In this document: positions 35,134 to 45,218 of the stretch, in pieces
Layout of the letters: every line of letters begins with the position of its first letter
Position numbering within the stretch: the first letter of the stretch is position 1
DNA from: Rhizobiales bacterium 2SD
GTDB taxonomy: Bacteria > Pseudomonadota > Alphaproteobacteria > Rhizobiales > Beijerinckiaceae
DNA length: 64,000 bases
Direction of reading: 5' to 3'
Assembly: GCA_005502805.1 (NCBI GenBank)
Contig: SCMY01000003.1
Coordinates: forward strand, 310,001-374,000
The notes under the pieces: generated by a model
Databases searched by the model: none
What the model saw: the letters and a program-made list of their open reading frames with translations, nothing else
What the model was told of the DNA's origin: nothing
Position numbers and translations under genes: made by a program

Positions 35134-36395
35134 GGCATTGCGTCCTGCAACTGGGCGGTTCCATCGACTGGGACGCTCACCTGCCGGCCGAGAGCTGCCG
35201 TTTCCAGCAGGTCGCAGGCCGTCGTCGTGTTATGTCGGCGCCTGACATAATCCAGTGCGCGCTTGCCCATCTCCTGGTTCAGGATACCGTTCTTCGTGAG
35301 AAGGTGCAGATCGCTCCGCAAGCCCGCCGTCGTTCTGCTGACCCTTCCCAGCGCTTGCGTTTCGATCACGTGTCCAGGGTCGATCGCTAGCGACAGCACC
35401 GGAACGCCGGCGCTCCAGGCCTCCAGCATCGTGTTGGGAAAGCCTTCCGCTTCGGACGTGTTGACCAAAACCTTGCTGTCTTCGAGGAGCGCCATGATTT
35501 CAGCGGCTTGCGTCGGTCCCAGGAAGGTGACGTTGCTCAGCGAGCTCATCTTGCGTTCGAGATCGCAGCGCGTCGCGTGGGGCAAGGTCGGGTCGAACCC
35601 GCCGACGACGCTGAAACGGAGGCCCGGGCACGATCCGGCGAGGTCGAGAAACCGCTCCAGGCGCTTCTCGGGACGGATCTGCGCAACCCAGAGGGCGTCG
35701 ATCTGGGCGCCCTCCAATGGCCGCGGCCGGGAAGCGAACGACCTCAACAGGTTCGGCACGGCGACGGTTCGCCCTCGTAGCCGATGCGGCAGCCGGGTTC
35801 GTTGTCCCTCATGCTGGATCGCGATCGTATCCGCGCTGTGCAGCCCGAGGGCATAGAGCGGATTATGGAACCACGGCCGATGTCGGTACGTGGACCAGGG
35901 CTTGCAGTGATCGTCATGCGCGACGGCGTAGATGAAGCGCGTCCGGCTGCGGAGCCGGCCGATCAGCCCAACCAGCCAGAGAAAGTCGTCGGGCAGGCGC
36001 GCATAGAGGATGGTCGGTGAAACATCTTTCAACGCCCGCCAGAGCCGAGCCGCGCTCGAAGGCCTGCGCCATGAGGGCGCGGCGTCGAGACAGAGAACCC
36101 CTGCGATGGTCGTTGGCGGCGCGCATCCCTCCCCATCGCCATAGATCAGGCTCACCTCGTGTCCGCGCTGCGCCATGGCGGCTGCAAGATGAGCCACTTG
36201 CGCTTCCGCGCCCCCTGACATGCTCGTATCCCCGGCCAGGACCCTCAGGGAGCGCCAGCCGGGCGAGTAGAAGCACCACCGCATCCGCCGATCGGCGGAT
36301 CCGAATTGGGGCGCGGTTTCGGCGGTCGTGGAGGCGTTGCGCAACGCGGTCGCCCGGTTGGCCGCAGTTTCGGACGCAATCGTAGCTTCAAGCAT
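35130..36395 (-). CDS. Glycosyltransferase family 4 (third), first gene of the minus-strand operon
   Basis: 421 residues if started at ATG 36395 (AGGAG 11 bases upstream). The conserved domain begins only at MRWCFYSPGWRS (ATG 36284), so a shorter 384-residue form is possible. GT-B signatures are GGAEAQVAHLAAAMAQRGHEV, ALWVAQIRPEKRLERFLDLA, and NTSEAEGFPNTMLEAWSAGVPVLSL. It heads a string of six genes with 4-base overlaps or gaps of a few bases and is divergent from the AsnB-like gene. It presumably adds a repeat-unit sugar. Confidence 0.87.
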   Translation of the reverse strand: MLEATIASETAANRATALRNASTTAETAPQFGSADRRMRWCFYSPGWRSLRVLAGDTSMSGGAEAQVAHLAAAMAQRGHEVSLIYGDGEGCAPPTTIAGVLCLDAAPSWRRPSSAARLWRALKDVSPTILYARLPDDFLWLVGLIGRLRSRTRFIYAVAHDDHCKPWSTYRHRPWFHNPLYALGLHSADTIAIQHEGQRTRLPHRLRGRTVAVPNLLRSFASRPRPLEGAQIDALWVAQIRPEKRLERFLDLAGSCPGLRFSVVGGFDPTLPHATRCDLERKMSSLSNVTFLGPTQAAEIMALLEDSKVLVNTSEAEGFPNTMLEAWSAGVPVLSLAIDPGHVIETQALGRVSRTTAGLRSDLHLLTKNGILNQEMGKRALDYVRRRHNTTTACDLLETAALGRQVSVPVDGTAQLQDAMP

Positions 36396-36637
36396 GATCC
36401 GGACTGCTCCTGGCTCGAAGTTGCGGGCTCGAACGGGTTCGCGGTCTCGTTCGGCACGATTGCGTGCTTTGGCACCCAAACTGACGGGGTTCCGCACTGA
36501 GGAGTTGACGCGTGTCATATCCGAAGCGCCGTCCATGGCGCCTGCTTGTGCCATTGAGGCTGCGTGATCGCCGGACCGAGACGTGCCGACGATTGGCGCA
36601 CGCTGCGCGCCTGCAGGAAATTCAGAGGCAGTCACCG

Positions 36638-38590
36638 ATGTGCGGCATTGGCGGATGGTTTGGACGACGTCCTCCGGGAGGGCAGGAGGCCACCTCACGG
36701 ATGGTGGAGCAGTTGCGTCATCGTGGCCCCGATGATGCCGGGATCGAGAGTGGGGACGGCTGGGAACTGGGCTTCCGGCGCCTCAGCATCCTTGATCTCA
36801 GCCCGTCGGGGCACCAGCCGATGCGAAGCGAAGACGGCCGTTACTGGTTGGTCTTCAACGGCGAGATCTACAACTATCTCGAACTTCGCCAGGATCTGGA
36901 GCGTGCCGGAGAGCGCTTCCGCGGTGGTTCAGACACGGAGGTTCTGCTCCGGCTGCTGATGCGCTCGGGCGCGGACGCACTTCCGCTGCTGAATGGAATG
37001 TTCGCGCTCGCATTCGTGGACACCGAGGCCCGCAGCTTCGTGCTGGCTCGCGACCGGCTGGGGGTGAAGCCGCTCTATTACGCCGTCTCTGACGGCTGCC
37101 TCCGTTTCGCGTCCGAGCTGAAGGCACTGGTTGCGGAGCCGAACACCGACCAGTGTGTCGACAGCAACGCCGTCGCTCAATACCTCGCGCTCGGTTATCT
37201 GCCCGGGGAGACTTGCATCTTCGAGGGGCACAGCAAGCTGCCACCGGGCCATGTGCTCTCCGGAAATCTGGGCCAGCCCGAAGTCGCACATCCGAAGCCC
37301 TACTGGAGCCTGACGCTCAACGACGATCCCGATGACCGGGCGATCACACCGGCGGAGCTCGACGAACTCGAAAGTTTGCTCCTCGACGCAGTCAGAATCC
37401 GCCTTCGCAGCGATGTTCCGGTCGGTATTTTTCTCTCAGGTGGTCTCGACAGCGGGTTGGTTGCGGCGATGGCGGCAAAGTCCGAGGTGGCGCCGCTCGC
37501 TCTCACGATCGGTTTTGCGGAGGAGGGGTGGGACGAGAGCAAGCTTGCTTCGCTCACTGCGAACCATGTGGGATTGCAGCACCGCATCGTCCCGCAGCGA
37601 TCAGGGGGGCTCGCCGACCTGGACCGTCTCGCCTGGTTTTTCGATGAGCCCTTCGGCGACCCCTCTGCGCTACCCTTCTTCACGCTCTGCGAGGCGGCGG
37701 CAGGGCACGCCACGGTGTTTCTGTCCGGAGATGGCGGTGACGAGATGTTCGCTGGTTACCGCCGCTACATCGAGGCCTTGAACCGCGTCGGGGTGATCAA
37801 GGCTGCCGGGCGGGTAGGCGGCATACTTCGGATGGCGAGCAGGCTTCTGCCGCAAGGCTCGCTTACGCGGCATCGACTCTCGAAGCTCGCTCTGCCTAAC
37901 GATGGTTGCGCGGCCGCGTTTGATGAATCTCCGGAGGATCCAGTGCTGAGTGGCATCGTCCATCCGGAGCTGCGGCCCAGCATGCGGGTTGCGGGCGGGC
38001 CGATATGGGAGAGATGGCAAAGAAGTCGCGGCGCCGGGGTCACGACGCGTCAACAGCGGCTGGACTACAGCCTCTATCTGCCCGACGACGTGCTGGTGAA
38101 GGTCGACCGGGCCTCCATGGCGCATTCCATCGAGGTTCGCTCACCATTTCTGGATGTCCGGCTGGTCGAGTGGGTAGCTCGGCTGCCACGCTCGACACTT
38201 CTCAATCGCACTCATGGGAAGCTGCCGCTCAGGGCGCTCGGCCCGCGGCTGCTTCCGAAGGCGACGCTTCAGGCTCAGAAGCGCGGCTTCGGCGTACCGC
38301 TCGATGATTGGTTCCGAAGCGCTGCGGGCCGGGCGATGGTCCAGGATCGGCTCATCGCCTTCGAGAGCCGGGCAAGTCAGTACTGGGATGCGGCGGCGGT
38401 GGAGCGCCTGTTGAGGGCCCATGGATCCGGCCGAGGCCGAGGCTTCGGCGTTATCCTCTGGCGGCTGCTCATGCTCGACGCCTGGTCCCGCCATTATGCG
38501 AACGCCCGTCAAGAGAGCTGGCAGGTCTCGGCGATACAGAGGGGCTCACGCATAACCGGGCATGTGCAGCGCCCAGCCTATAATGGGTAG
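36638..38590 (+). CDS. asnB: Glutamine-dependent asparagine synthase-like amidotransferase
   Basis: 650 residues from ATG 36638, preceded by GAGG. The N-terminal class II glutaminase domain starts MCGIGGWF with nucleophile Cys2; RHRGPDD and FNGEIYNY are present. The synthetase domain has the PP-loop FLSGGLDSG and the downstream SGDGGDEMFAGY. Such AsnB paralogues are frequent in polysaccharide loci, where some amidate uronic acids instead of making asparagine. Position at the end of the EPS cluster and divergence from the GT operon favour that role, but it remains inference. Confidence 0.92.
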   Translation: MCGIGGWFGRRPPGGQEATSRMVEQLRHRGPDDAGIESGDGWELGFRRLSILDLSPSGHQPMRSEDGRYWLVFNGEIYNYLELRQDLERAGERFRGGSDTEVLLRLLMRSGADALPLLNGMFALAFVDTEARSFVLARDRLGVKPLYYAVSDGCLRFASELKALVAEPNTDQCVDSNAVAQYLALGYLPGETCIFEGHSKLPPGHVLSGNLGQPEVAHPKPYWSLTLNDDPDDRAITPAELDELESLLLDAVRIRLRSDVPVGIFLSGGLDSGLVAAMAAKSEVAPLALTIGFAEEGWDESKLASLTANHVGLQHRIVPQRSGGLADLDRLAWFFDEPFGDPSALPFFTLCEAAAGHATVFLSGDGGDEMFAGYRRYIEALNRVGVIKAAGRVGGILRMASRLLPQGSLTRHRLSKLALPNDGCAAAFDESPEDPVLSGIVHPELRPSMRVAGGPIWERWQRSRGAGVTTRQQRLDYSLYLPDDVLVKVDRASMAHSIEVRSPFLDVRLVEWVARLPRSTLLNRTHGKLPLRALGPRLLPKATLQAQKRGFGVPLDDWFRSAAGRAMVQDRLIAFESRASQYWDAAAVERLLRAHGSGRGRGFGVILWRLLMLDAWSRHYANARQESWQVSAIQRGSRITGHVQRPAYNG

Positions 38591-38855
38591 ACTGCGCACG
38601 AGGGCGCTCCCCGACCTTGCCGATCGACGACCCGTCGCCGACGCGGCTTCGTGATCCGAGTTTCGGCCGAAAATGAGGTCGCGGCGCCAGGTAAGCGCCA
38701 ATGATGACCGAGCCGTCAGCCATTGCCACGTCAAGAGGAGCGGGAGGTTACCACCTACAGCCTACCTCGGAAACCCAGTCGAGAACCGGCACCGCAAGGA
38801 ACATCATGTCGGTGCGGCATTGCTGCCAGTTGGCTGTGGGATTGGGGTTTGACGG

Positions 38856-39518
38856 ATGTTGCTAACGCTCGACGACACTCGGCAGGCGGATTTTTCTGGC
38901 GTCCTAGCTACCAAAAGCCTAGTTCGGCCACCGGTCCGAGATTCTCGGCTCCGGCTCGTTCCCGGCAATGTCGTTCTTTTCTGGCAAGACGAGCACCTGC
39001 CCCACGCTATCGAAGTTGTCGACGGTGCGGTCCGGGCCGTTCGGCTCTGGAGCGACGGGACACGCCAGATCGTGACATTCTTCTGGCCCGGAAGCGTCAT
39101 CGCGCCTTCAGCCTTGCAGCGTTACACCGCTGAAACCTTGACGCGATGCACCTTGCGGCCTCGCGAGGACATTGCCGCGCCTGAGCCGAGCGGCACCGAT
39201 CAAGCTCTTCAGGCTTCCCTCCGCCTTTTGGCTGCGACGGGAAAGAAGAGTGCGACATGCCGAATGGCTTGGTTCTTGCTCCAGATCCGCGAGCACCTTC
39301 CCCGGGATCCTGTGCTCCCAAATGCATTTCGTGTCGTTATCCCGCGCAATGATATCGCGGACTATCTCGGAATGACGCTGGAAACTGCGTGCCGGACGCT
39401 CGCCACATTTCGTGCGCAGGGATTGATCGACCTGCCGACTCGTAAAACGATCTGCTATCTCAACATTCCTCGCCTGATTCGGATTGCCTCGTTGCCGTCC
39501 GAAGGGGCTGGAGTGTGA
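38856..39518 (+). CDS. Crp/Fnr-family regulator (FixK-like)
   Basis: 220 residues. N-terminal cyclic-nucleotide-like beta-barrel (LVPGNVVLFWQDE to VTFFWPGSVIAPSA) and C-terminal winged helix with IPRNDIADYLGMTLETACRTLATFRAQGLI. No iron-sulfur cysteine set at the N terminus, so it is FixK-like or otherwise oxygen-insensitive. The start at 38856 has only a weak ribosome site. It lies 265 bases downstream of the AsnB gene and may control the polysaccharide locus, though the recognition helix alone cannot show it. Confidence 0.85.
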   Translation: MLLTLDDTRQADFSGVLATKSLVRPPVRDSRLRLVPGNVVLFWQDEHLPHAIEVVDGAVRAVRLWSDGTRQIVTFFWPGSVIAPSALQRYTAETLTRCTLRPREDIAAPEPSGTDQALQASLRLLAATGKKSATCRMAWFLLQIREHLPRDPVLPNAFRVVIPRNDIADYLGMTLETACRTLATFRAQGLIDLPTRKTICYLNIPRLIRIASLPSEGAGV

Positions 39519-39559
39519 TCCGAGCGGCGGCTGCCGTCCCGCTTGGCGCAATCATCGCG

Positions 39560-39759
39560 CTGAGCATCAGGGCGAGGTCTGCGACACCTGCGCGACCATT
39601 CTCATGCATCAGAGCACGGCGATCTACCTGCCGATCGGCTGCGTCCATCGTATGGCCAATCCCGGCAAGATCCCGCTCGAGATCATCGAGGTGCAGGTCG
39701 GCTCCTATCTCGGCGAGGACGACATCATCCGCATCGAGGACATCTACCGGCACTGCTGA
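39560..39759 (+). pseudogene. 3-prime remnant of a manC/xanB-like gene (cupin end only)
   Basis: The frame from about 39560 reads a cupin end: STAIYLPIGCVHRMANPGKI, then PLEIIEVQVGSYLGEDDIIRIEDIY and a stop at 39759. This matches the C terminus of mannose-6-phosphate isomerase/GMP enzymes and aligns with the end of the complete manC at 1285. The preceding cupin strands appear partly deleted, and nothing upstream encodes the nucleotidyltransferase. No start or ribosome site. It is a relic in opposite orientation to the intact gene and differs clearly in sequence, so not a recent duplicate. Confidence 0.8.
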
Positions 39760-39803
39760 GCAGGCATTGCCTAAGGCGCGGCGAGGCCGGATCGAGGCAG
39801 AGT

Positions 39804-39840
39804 AATTAGCATTGACTAATCAATTAGCAACTGCTAATTG
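39804..39840. promoter_or_regulatory. Likely ArsR operator: tandem palindromes
   Basis: CAATTAGCA (39821-39829) and TGCTAATTG (39832-39840) form a perfect 9-base inverted repeat with a 2-base spacer, ending 7 bases before the ArsR start codon. A second, looser palindrome with ATTAG and CTAAT half-sites precedes it at about 39805-39820. AT-rich imperfect 12-2-12-like palindromes at this position are typical of ArsR-family autoregulation. Confidence 0.75.
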
Positions 39841-39847
39841 ATTTCCC

Positions 39848-40177
39848 ATGCTTGAGATCGCTTCCGTCTCCACCGTCATGCGTGCGCTTGCCGACCCGAC
39901 ACGGCGCGCCGTGTTCGAGCGCATCTCCGCTTGCGATGAAATCACTGTCGCCGAGCTGACCCGCGGCAGCGGCGTGACGCAGGGCGCCATCTCGCAGCAT
40001 CTCAAATCGCTCAAACAGGCCGGCCTCGTCGCCGAGCGGCCGGAGGGACGCAACGTCTTCTATCGCGCCGAGCCGGAAGGACTGGCGCCGCTGGTCGACT
40101 GGATCGGCCATTACGGCACGTTCTGGCGTGAGCGCTTCGCCAATCTGCGCAGCCTTCTCAAGGAGATCGACCCATGA
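39848..40177 (+). CDS. ArsR-family winged-helix repressor
   Basis: 109 residues. Winged-helix core LADPTRRAVFERIS, VAELTRGSGVTQGAISQHLKSLKQAGLV and RPEGRNVFYRAEPEGL. The metal-binding ELCVCDL-type motif is absent, so it belongs to the non-metal ArsR group that pairs with SRPBCC proteins. The ATGA overlap with the next gene and the palindromes just upstream suggest an autoregulated two-gene operon. Confidence 0.92.
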   Translation: MLEIASVSTVMRALADPTRRAVFERISACDEITVAELTRGSGVTQGAISQHLKSLKQAGLVAERPEGRNVFYRAEPEGLAPLVDWIGHYGTFWRERFANLRSLLKEIDP

Positions 40178-40638
40178 CCGCCATCGACCTGCAGCCTGCT
40201 ACGCAGGATATCGTCGTCGACGAAATCCTTCCGCATGCGCCGGAGGCGATCTGGAGGGCACTGACCTCCAGCAAGCTGATCGCGCGCTGGATCATGGAGC
40301 CTACGGGCTTCGCCCCGATCGAAGGGACCCGCTTCACGTTCAAGACCACGCCGGCCGGCGCCTGGGACGGCACGATCCGCTGCGAGGTGCTGGAGGTGAT
40401 CCCGAACGAATGCCTGGCCTATTCCTGGAAGGGCGGCGACGACGGCAATGCCGGCTATGGCTCCTGGCTCGACACGGTCGTGACCTGGACACTGTCCAAG
40501 GCGGCGAACGGCACCCGCGTCCGCCTCGTCCATTCCGGCTTCGAGCTGCCACGCAACGAGGCCGCGTTCGCGAATATGGGCCGCGGCTGGAAGACCATCC
40601 TGCCGCGCCTGGGCGACGTCGCCGGCGAGCCGGCCTGA
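40174..40638 (+). CDS. SRPBCC/AHSA1-domain protein
   Basis: 154 residues, start overlapping the ArsR stop by 4 bases. AHSA1/START-like fold with the usual pattern: VVDEILPHAPEAIWRALTSSKLIARWIMEP at the start, GTIRCEVLEVIPNECLAYSWKGG in the middle and TRVRLVHSGF near the end. This protein group binds small hydrophobic molecules. A function beyond being the ArsR partner cannot be assigned. Confidence 0.9.
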   Translation: MTAIDLQPATQDIVVDEILPHAPEAIWRALTSSKLIARWIMEPTGFAPIEGTRFTFKTTPAGAWDGTIRCEVLEVIPNECLAYSWKGGDDGNAGYGSWLDTVVTWTLSKAANGTRVRLVHSGFELPRNEAAFANMGRGWKTILPRLGDVAGEPA

Positions 40639-40676
40639 CATAGCGGACTTCCGCCTATCCCTGATCTGTCGAGGAC

Positions 40677-41096
40677 ATGATGATGAGCCATGCCTATACC
40701 GGCGGCTGCGCCTGCCGCGCGATCCGCTACGAGATCGCCGCCGAACCGATCGAGAGCAATGACTGCCAGTGCCGCCAGTGCCAGCATCAGAGCGGCACCG
40801 GTCACAGCTCCTATCTCAGCTTCGTCGCGGCGCCCGTCACTGTCGAGGGCAAGGCGAGCAGCTGGGATGTCGTCGGCGAAGGCGGCACGGTCAAGCGCTG
40901 CGCCTTCTGCCCGACCTGCGGCTCACCGGTCTACCTGACTTTTCCGGACATCCCCGACCTGTTCATCGTGCGCGCCGGCAGCCTCGACGAACCCGGCCGC
41001 TACAAGCCGGAAATGGTGTTCTGGCATTCGGTTGCCCAGCCCTGGGACCATGTGCCTCCAGGCATTCTGAAGCACGAGAAGCTGCCGCCGCGATGA
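40677..41096 (+). CDS. GFA-family (glutathione-dependent formaldehyde-activating-like) zinc protein
   Basis: 139 residues. The zinc motifs GGCACRAIRYEI, CQCRQCQHQSG and CAFCPTCGSPVY contain the Cys pairs of the GFA/Mss4-like fold. Family members are often named after formaldehyde-activating enzyme but most have unknown substrates. It follows the ArsR/SRPBCC pair by 38 bases and may be cotranscribed. Confidence 0.9.
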   Translation: MMMSHAYTGGCACRAIRYEIAAEPIESNDCQCRQCQHQSGTGHSSYLSFVAAPVTVEGKASSWDVVGEGGTVKRCAFCPTCGSPVYLTFPDIPDLFIVRAGSLDEPGRYKPEMVFWHSVAQPWDHVPPGILKHEKLPPR

Positions 41097-41123
41097 GGGC
41101 AAGGCGCGGTGGCCTGCCCAATC

Positions 41124-42377
<1,254 letters not shown>

Positions 42378-42418
42378 TCACCCAACCTCTTGGACAAAAC
42401 GAACATGGGATGGGCCGG

Positions 42419-43294
42419 ATGACGCTCGCCTCGGTGCCAGCCTACTGGCTCTATGACGAGCCGCGCGAGCAGCGTTTTCCTGACGCGTTGCATATCGAGC
42501 GCATCAGCGCCCGCAGTGCCCCGCGCGACTGGCGGATCGAGCCGCATCGCCACCAGGACATGGCGCAGTTCTTCCTGATCGCCTCCGGCGGAGGGCTGGT
42601 GCGGATCGATGGCGCCGACCATCGGCTCATTCCCGGCACGGTTCTGCTCCTGCCGCCGCTGGCGATCCACGAGTTCCGCTTCGAGCCGGATACCGAGGGT
42701 TTCGTCGCCAGCGTCGCGACCTCGACCCTGACGCCGCTCTTCGAAGCCGAGCCCGCGCTCGGGGCCGTGCTGGGCGAGGCGTTCGTCGGGCGGCGAGGGC
42801 CAAACGACGCCGGCATCGCCGAGCTGGCCATGACGATGGAGGCTGCACTCGCAGAGTTCGGCCGCAACCGCGGCAGCCGCGAGCTCGCTCTCTCCGCCCA
42901 TGCGCGCCTGATCGCCATCTGGTTCGCCCGCGCCGCCCGCTCGCATGCGGTCGCTGCGAGCGCTGCGGGCGACGCGCGTGCCGTTCTGGTCCGCCGCTTC
43001 ATCGAACGCGTCGAAAGCCATTTCCACACGCATGAGCTGCTTGATGCCTATGCGCGCGATCTCGGTGTCACGGGTCCGCATCTCACTCGCGTCTGTCGAG
43101 AGGTGCTCGGCCATTCGGCGATGCGGGTGATCCAGGGCCGATTGATGATCGAGGCACGGCGTGACCTCGTCTACACCCGCTCACCGGTCTCGCAGATCGC
43201 CTTCCGGCTCGGCTTCTCCGACCCGGCCTATTTCTCCCGCTTCTTCGCAGCGCGGGCGGGGATGTCGCCCTCGGAATACCGGGCGGCTGGGTGA
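42419..43294 (+). CDS. AraC-family regulator of pobA (PobC/PobR-type)
   Basis: 291 residues from ATG 42419; longer starts at 42338 (GTG) or 42410 are possible but run into the shared promoter. N-terminal cupin sensor (HRHQDMAQFFLIASGGG to LLPPLAIHEF) and C-terminal double helix-turn-helix (LLDAYARDLGVTGPHLTRVCREVLG and PVSQIAFRLGFSDPAYFSRFFAARAG). Divergent from pobA, so it very likely activates it in response to 4-hydroxybenzoate. Confidence 0.9.
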   Translation: MTLASVPAYWLYDEPREQRFPDALHIERISARSAPRDWRIEPHRHQDMAQFFLIASGGGLVRIDGADHRLIPGTVLLLPPLAIHEFRFEPDTEGFVASVATSTLTPLFEAEPALGAVLGEAFVGRRGPNDAGIAELAMTMEAALAEFGRNRGSRELALSAHARLIAIWFARAARSHAVAASAAGDARAVLVRRFIERVESHFHTHELLDAYARDLGVTGPHLTRVCREVLGHSAMRVIQGRLMIEARRDLVYTRSPVSQIAFRLGFSDPAYFSRFFAARAGMSPSEYRAAG

Positions 43295-43333
43295 GGGGTT
43301 GTATTTGTTCTTTATTTGTTCTATCTATTCGAG

Positions 43334-43981
43334 ATGGGAAAGCCGTCTCCAGATCAATTCGATCTGTTCGATTGGGATCCCCGGTATGGGATCGCGGCGG
43401 ACCGCGACTGGTCGAAAACCCGAATTGCCCCCGGTTGGGTCAGATACTTCTTCGCGCTGGTGCCGCCGCCGGAGCATGCCGCGGCAATCGATGCGTTCGC
43501 CCATGAGCTTCGAAGATCGCACGGCTTGCACGGGCGGCCAATCGGACCGGAACGCTATCACCTCACTTTGGGGGGCATCGAGCGTTACGGCGGGGCCACC
43601 GATGAGGAGATCGCGACCTTAGAGAGGATTGCCGCATCCATCGTCGCGCCGAGTTTCTCTGTCGCCTTCGACCATGTCGCGGGGTATGGCGGCCCGGGCG
43701 ATAGGCAGGCCATTTTTCTGGAGACGAGCGAGACGTTCTCGATCCTCGATAGGCTTCAGAGGAGGATATGTCGCGATATGCGGGCGAGAGGCTTTTGGAT
43801 GCCATCCAAATTCGGGCCGCACGTGACGCTGCTCTACGATGAATGCCCATTCGACAAGCCGATAATCCCACCCGAGAGCTTCCCAGTCCGGGAGTTCGTG
43901 CTCATCCGCAGCGTCCATGGCGCAAGCCATCACGACCATCTTGCTCGCTGGCAGTTGCGCGATCGCGCCGACGTAGTCTAG
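43334..43981 (+). CDS. 2H phosphoesterase (2-prime,5-prime RNA ligase / LigT-ThpR family)
   Basis: 215 residues from ATG 43334, with a TTG at 43316 as alternative. The two HxT motifs of the 2H fold are present: YHLTLGG (about residue 75) and GPHVTLLYD (about residue 160). RYFFALVPP near residue 40 is the usual first strand. RNA cyclic phosphodiesterase activity is likely. The upstream ten-base direct repeat TATTTGTTCT (43302-43311 and 43313-43322) is AT-rich and may hold its promoter. The 3-prime end overlaps the convergent phosphoribosyltransferase by four bases. Confidence 0.87.
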   Translation: MGKPSPDQFDLFDWDPRYGIAADRDWSKTRIAPGWVRYFFALVPPPEHAAAIDAFAHELRRSHGLHGRPIGPERYHLTLGGIERYGGATDEEIATLERIAASIVAPSFSVAFDHVAGYGGPGDRQAIFLETSETFSILDRLQRRICRDMRARGFWMPSKFGPHVTLLYDECPFDKPIIPPESFPVREFVLIRSVHGASHHDHLARWQLRDRADVV

Positions 43982-44559
43982 ACGCCTTCGCCCTCCGGCG
44001 CTGTCCGCGGGACGGTGCGCAGCACTTCCGCAGTGATCCCGCCCTGGGTAAGGCGCTCGCGCCCGCCCATGCCCTCGATGTCGAAGACGAACAGCGCCGT
44101 GTTGCAAACGCCGCCGAGCCGGCGGATCAGCCGGGCCGCCGCCATCGCCGTGCCGCCGGAGATCAGGCAGTCATCGACGATTGAGACCCGGCGTCCCGCC
44201 AGCCGCGAGCCCTTCGAGATCACCACCCCTTCGCCGAGTTCGTAATTCGCCATGATGCTGCGCATCACGCCGTTCCGCAGCGAATCGACCTTGCGGATGT
44301 CGATGAAACCGAGGCCGTTGCGATAGGCCAGTGCTCCGGCGAGGCCGAGCCCGCCGATATCGATGCCGGCGAGCACCTCGATATCGGCCGGTACCCGCGA
44401 GGCGAGCGCGTCGATGATGGGGCGGGTCAGAGCCGCCTCGCTGGTCGTAATGGAGAGGTCGGGAAAGTCTACGCCGGCCGCTGTGTGGTCCTTCCAGGGC
44501 CGGAAGGGGATGTCGAGCTTGTCGTCGCTCGTCGCGGCCTGCTGCAACTGCTCGATCAT
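43978..44559 (-). CDS. Phosphoribosyltransferase-family protein
   Basis: 193 residues. Type I PRTase fold with the PRPP-binding motif VSIVDDCLISGGTAM (about residue 122) and an upstream VLAGIDIGGLGLAGALAYR hood segment, as in orotate or adenine phosphoribosyltransferases. The base specificity is uncertain: the spacing resembles Apt/PyrE-like proteins. It is convergent with, and overlaps, the 2H phosphoesterase. Confidence 0.82.
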   Translation of the reverse strand: MIEQLQQAATSDDKLDIPFRPWKDHTAAGVDFPDLSITTSEAALTRPIIDALASRVPADIEVLAGIDIGGLGLAGALAYRNGLGFIDIRKVDSLRNGVMRSIMANYELGEGVVISKGSRLAGRRVSIVDDCLISGGTAMAAARLIRRLGGVCNTALFVFDIEGMGGRERLTQGGITAEVLRTVPRTAPEGEGV

Positions 44560-44786
44560 GGCGCGCTCATCCGATTCCTTGCTCGCCCGATACGCGCCAT
44601 CGTTGCCGGCCGGATGACAGGGCGCGAGAGACGCCTGATTGTCCGCGCTGCGATCGGCGATGGCAACGCGTGCCCGCTCGAAACACGCAGCTTTCTTTGG
44701 CTTCTTCCCGCGCCAAGTGGTGGGATCGCTTGATCTCCGCTCGGCTGCATGCCAACCCGCGCCGACGGAAATCAGCGACGGTCGGA

Positions 44787-45140
44787 ATGATGGTCACGCT
44801 CTACGGCATCAAGAACTGCGACACGATGAAGAAGGCCTGGAGCTGGCTCGACGCGCACAAGATCCCGTATGCCTTCCATGACTATCGCGTTTCCGGCATC
44901 GACAGGGCCCATATCGAGGCCTGGTGCCGCGAGCTCGGCTGGGAGAAGGTGCTCAACAAGGCGAGCACGACCTTCCGCGAATTGCCCGAGGCCGACCGGC
45001 AGGGCCTCGACGAGACAAAGGCGATCGCGCTGATGCTGGCGCAGCCGACCATGATCAAGCGCCCGATCCTCGATCTCGGCGAGCGCCGCATCCTCGCCTT
45101 CAAGCCGGATGTCTACGCGGCGGCTTTCGCCAAGCGCTGA
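44787..45140 (+). CDS. ArsC/Spx-family thioredoxin-fold protein (YffB-like)
   Basis: 117 residues (ATG 44787; 44790 possible). The start VTLYGIKNCDTMKKAWSWL holds a single Cys of the ArsC/YffB type; the later KRPILDLGERRILAFKP with the cis-Pro region is standard. YffB-like proteins are glutathione-linked reductases of unknown natural substrate. There is no arsenite efflux gene nearby, so arsenate detoxification is not supported. Confidence 0.9.
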   Translation: MMVTLYGIKNCDTMKKAWSWLDAHKIPYAFHDYRVSGIDRAHIEAWCRELGWEKVLNKASTTFRELPEADRQGLDETKAIALMLAQPTMIKRPILDLGERRILAFKPDVYAAAFAKR

Positions 45141-45218
45141 GCGTTCGGCCGTCGGCACAGCCCCGCTCGGCGTGCAGGGCTCTTTCGCGAAAAGCGGCGC
45201 TGGGCTAGGCCGGCGCCC

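Noticed and set aside
44787..45140. Arsenate reductase for arsenic resistance
   Set aside because: The protein is YffB/Spx-like and has no arsenite efflux partners; the ArsR at 39848 is of the SRPBCC-associated, non-metal type.
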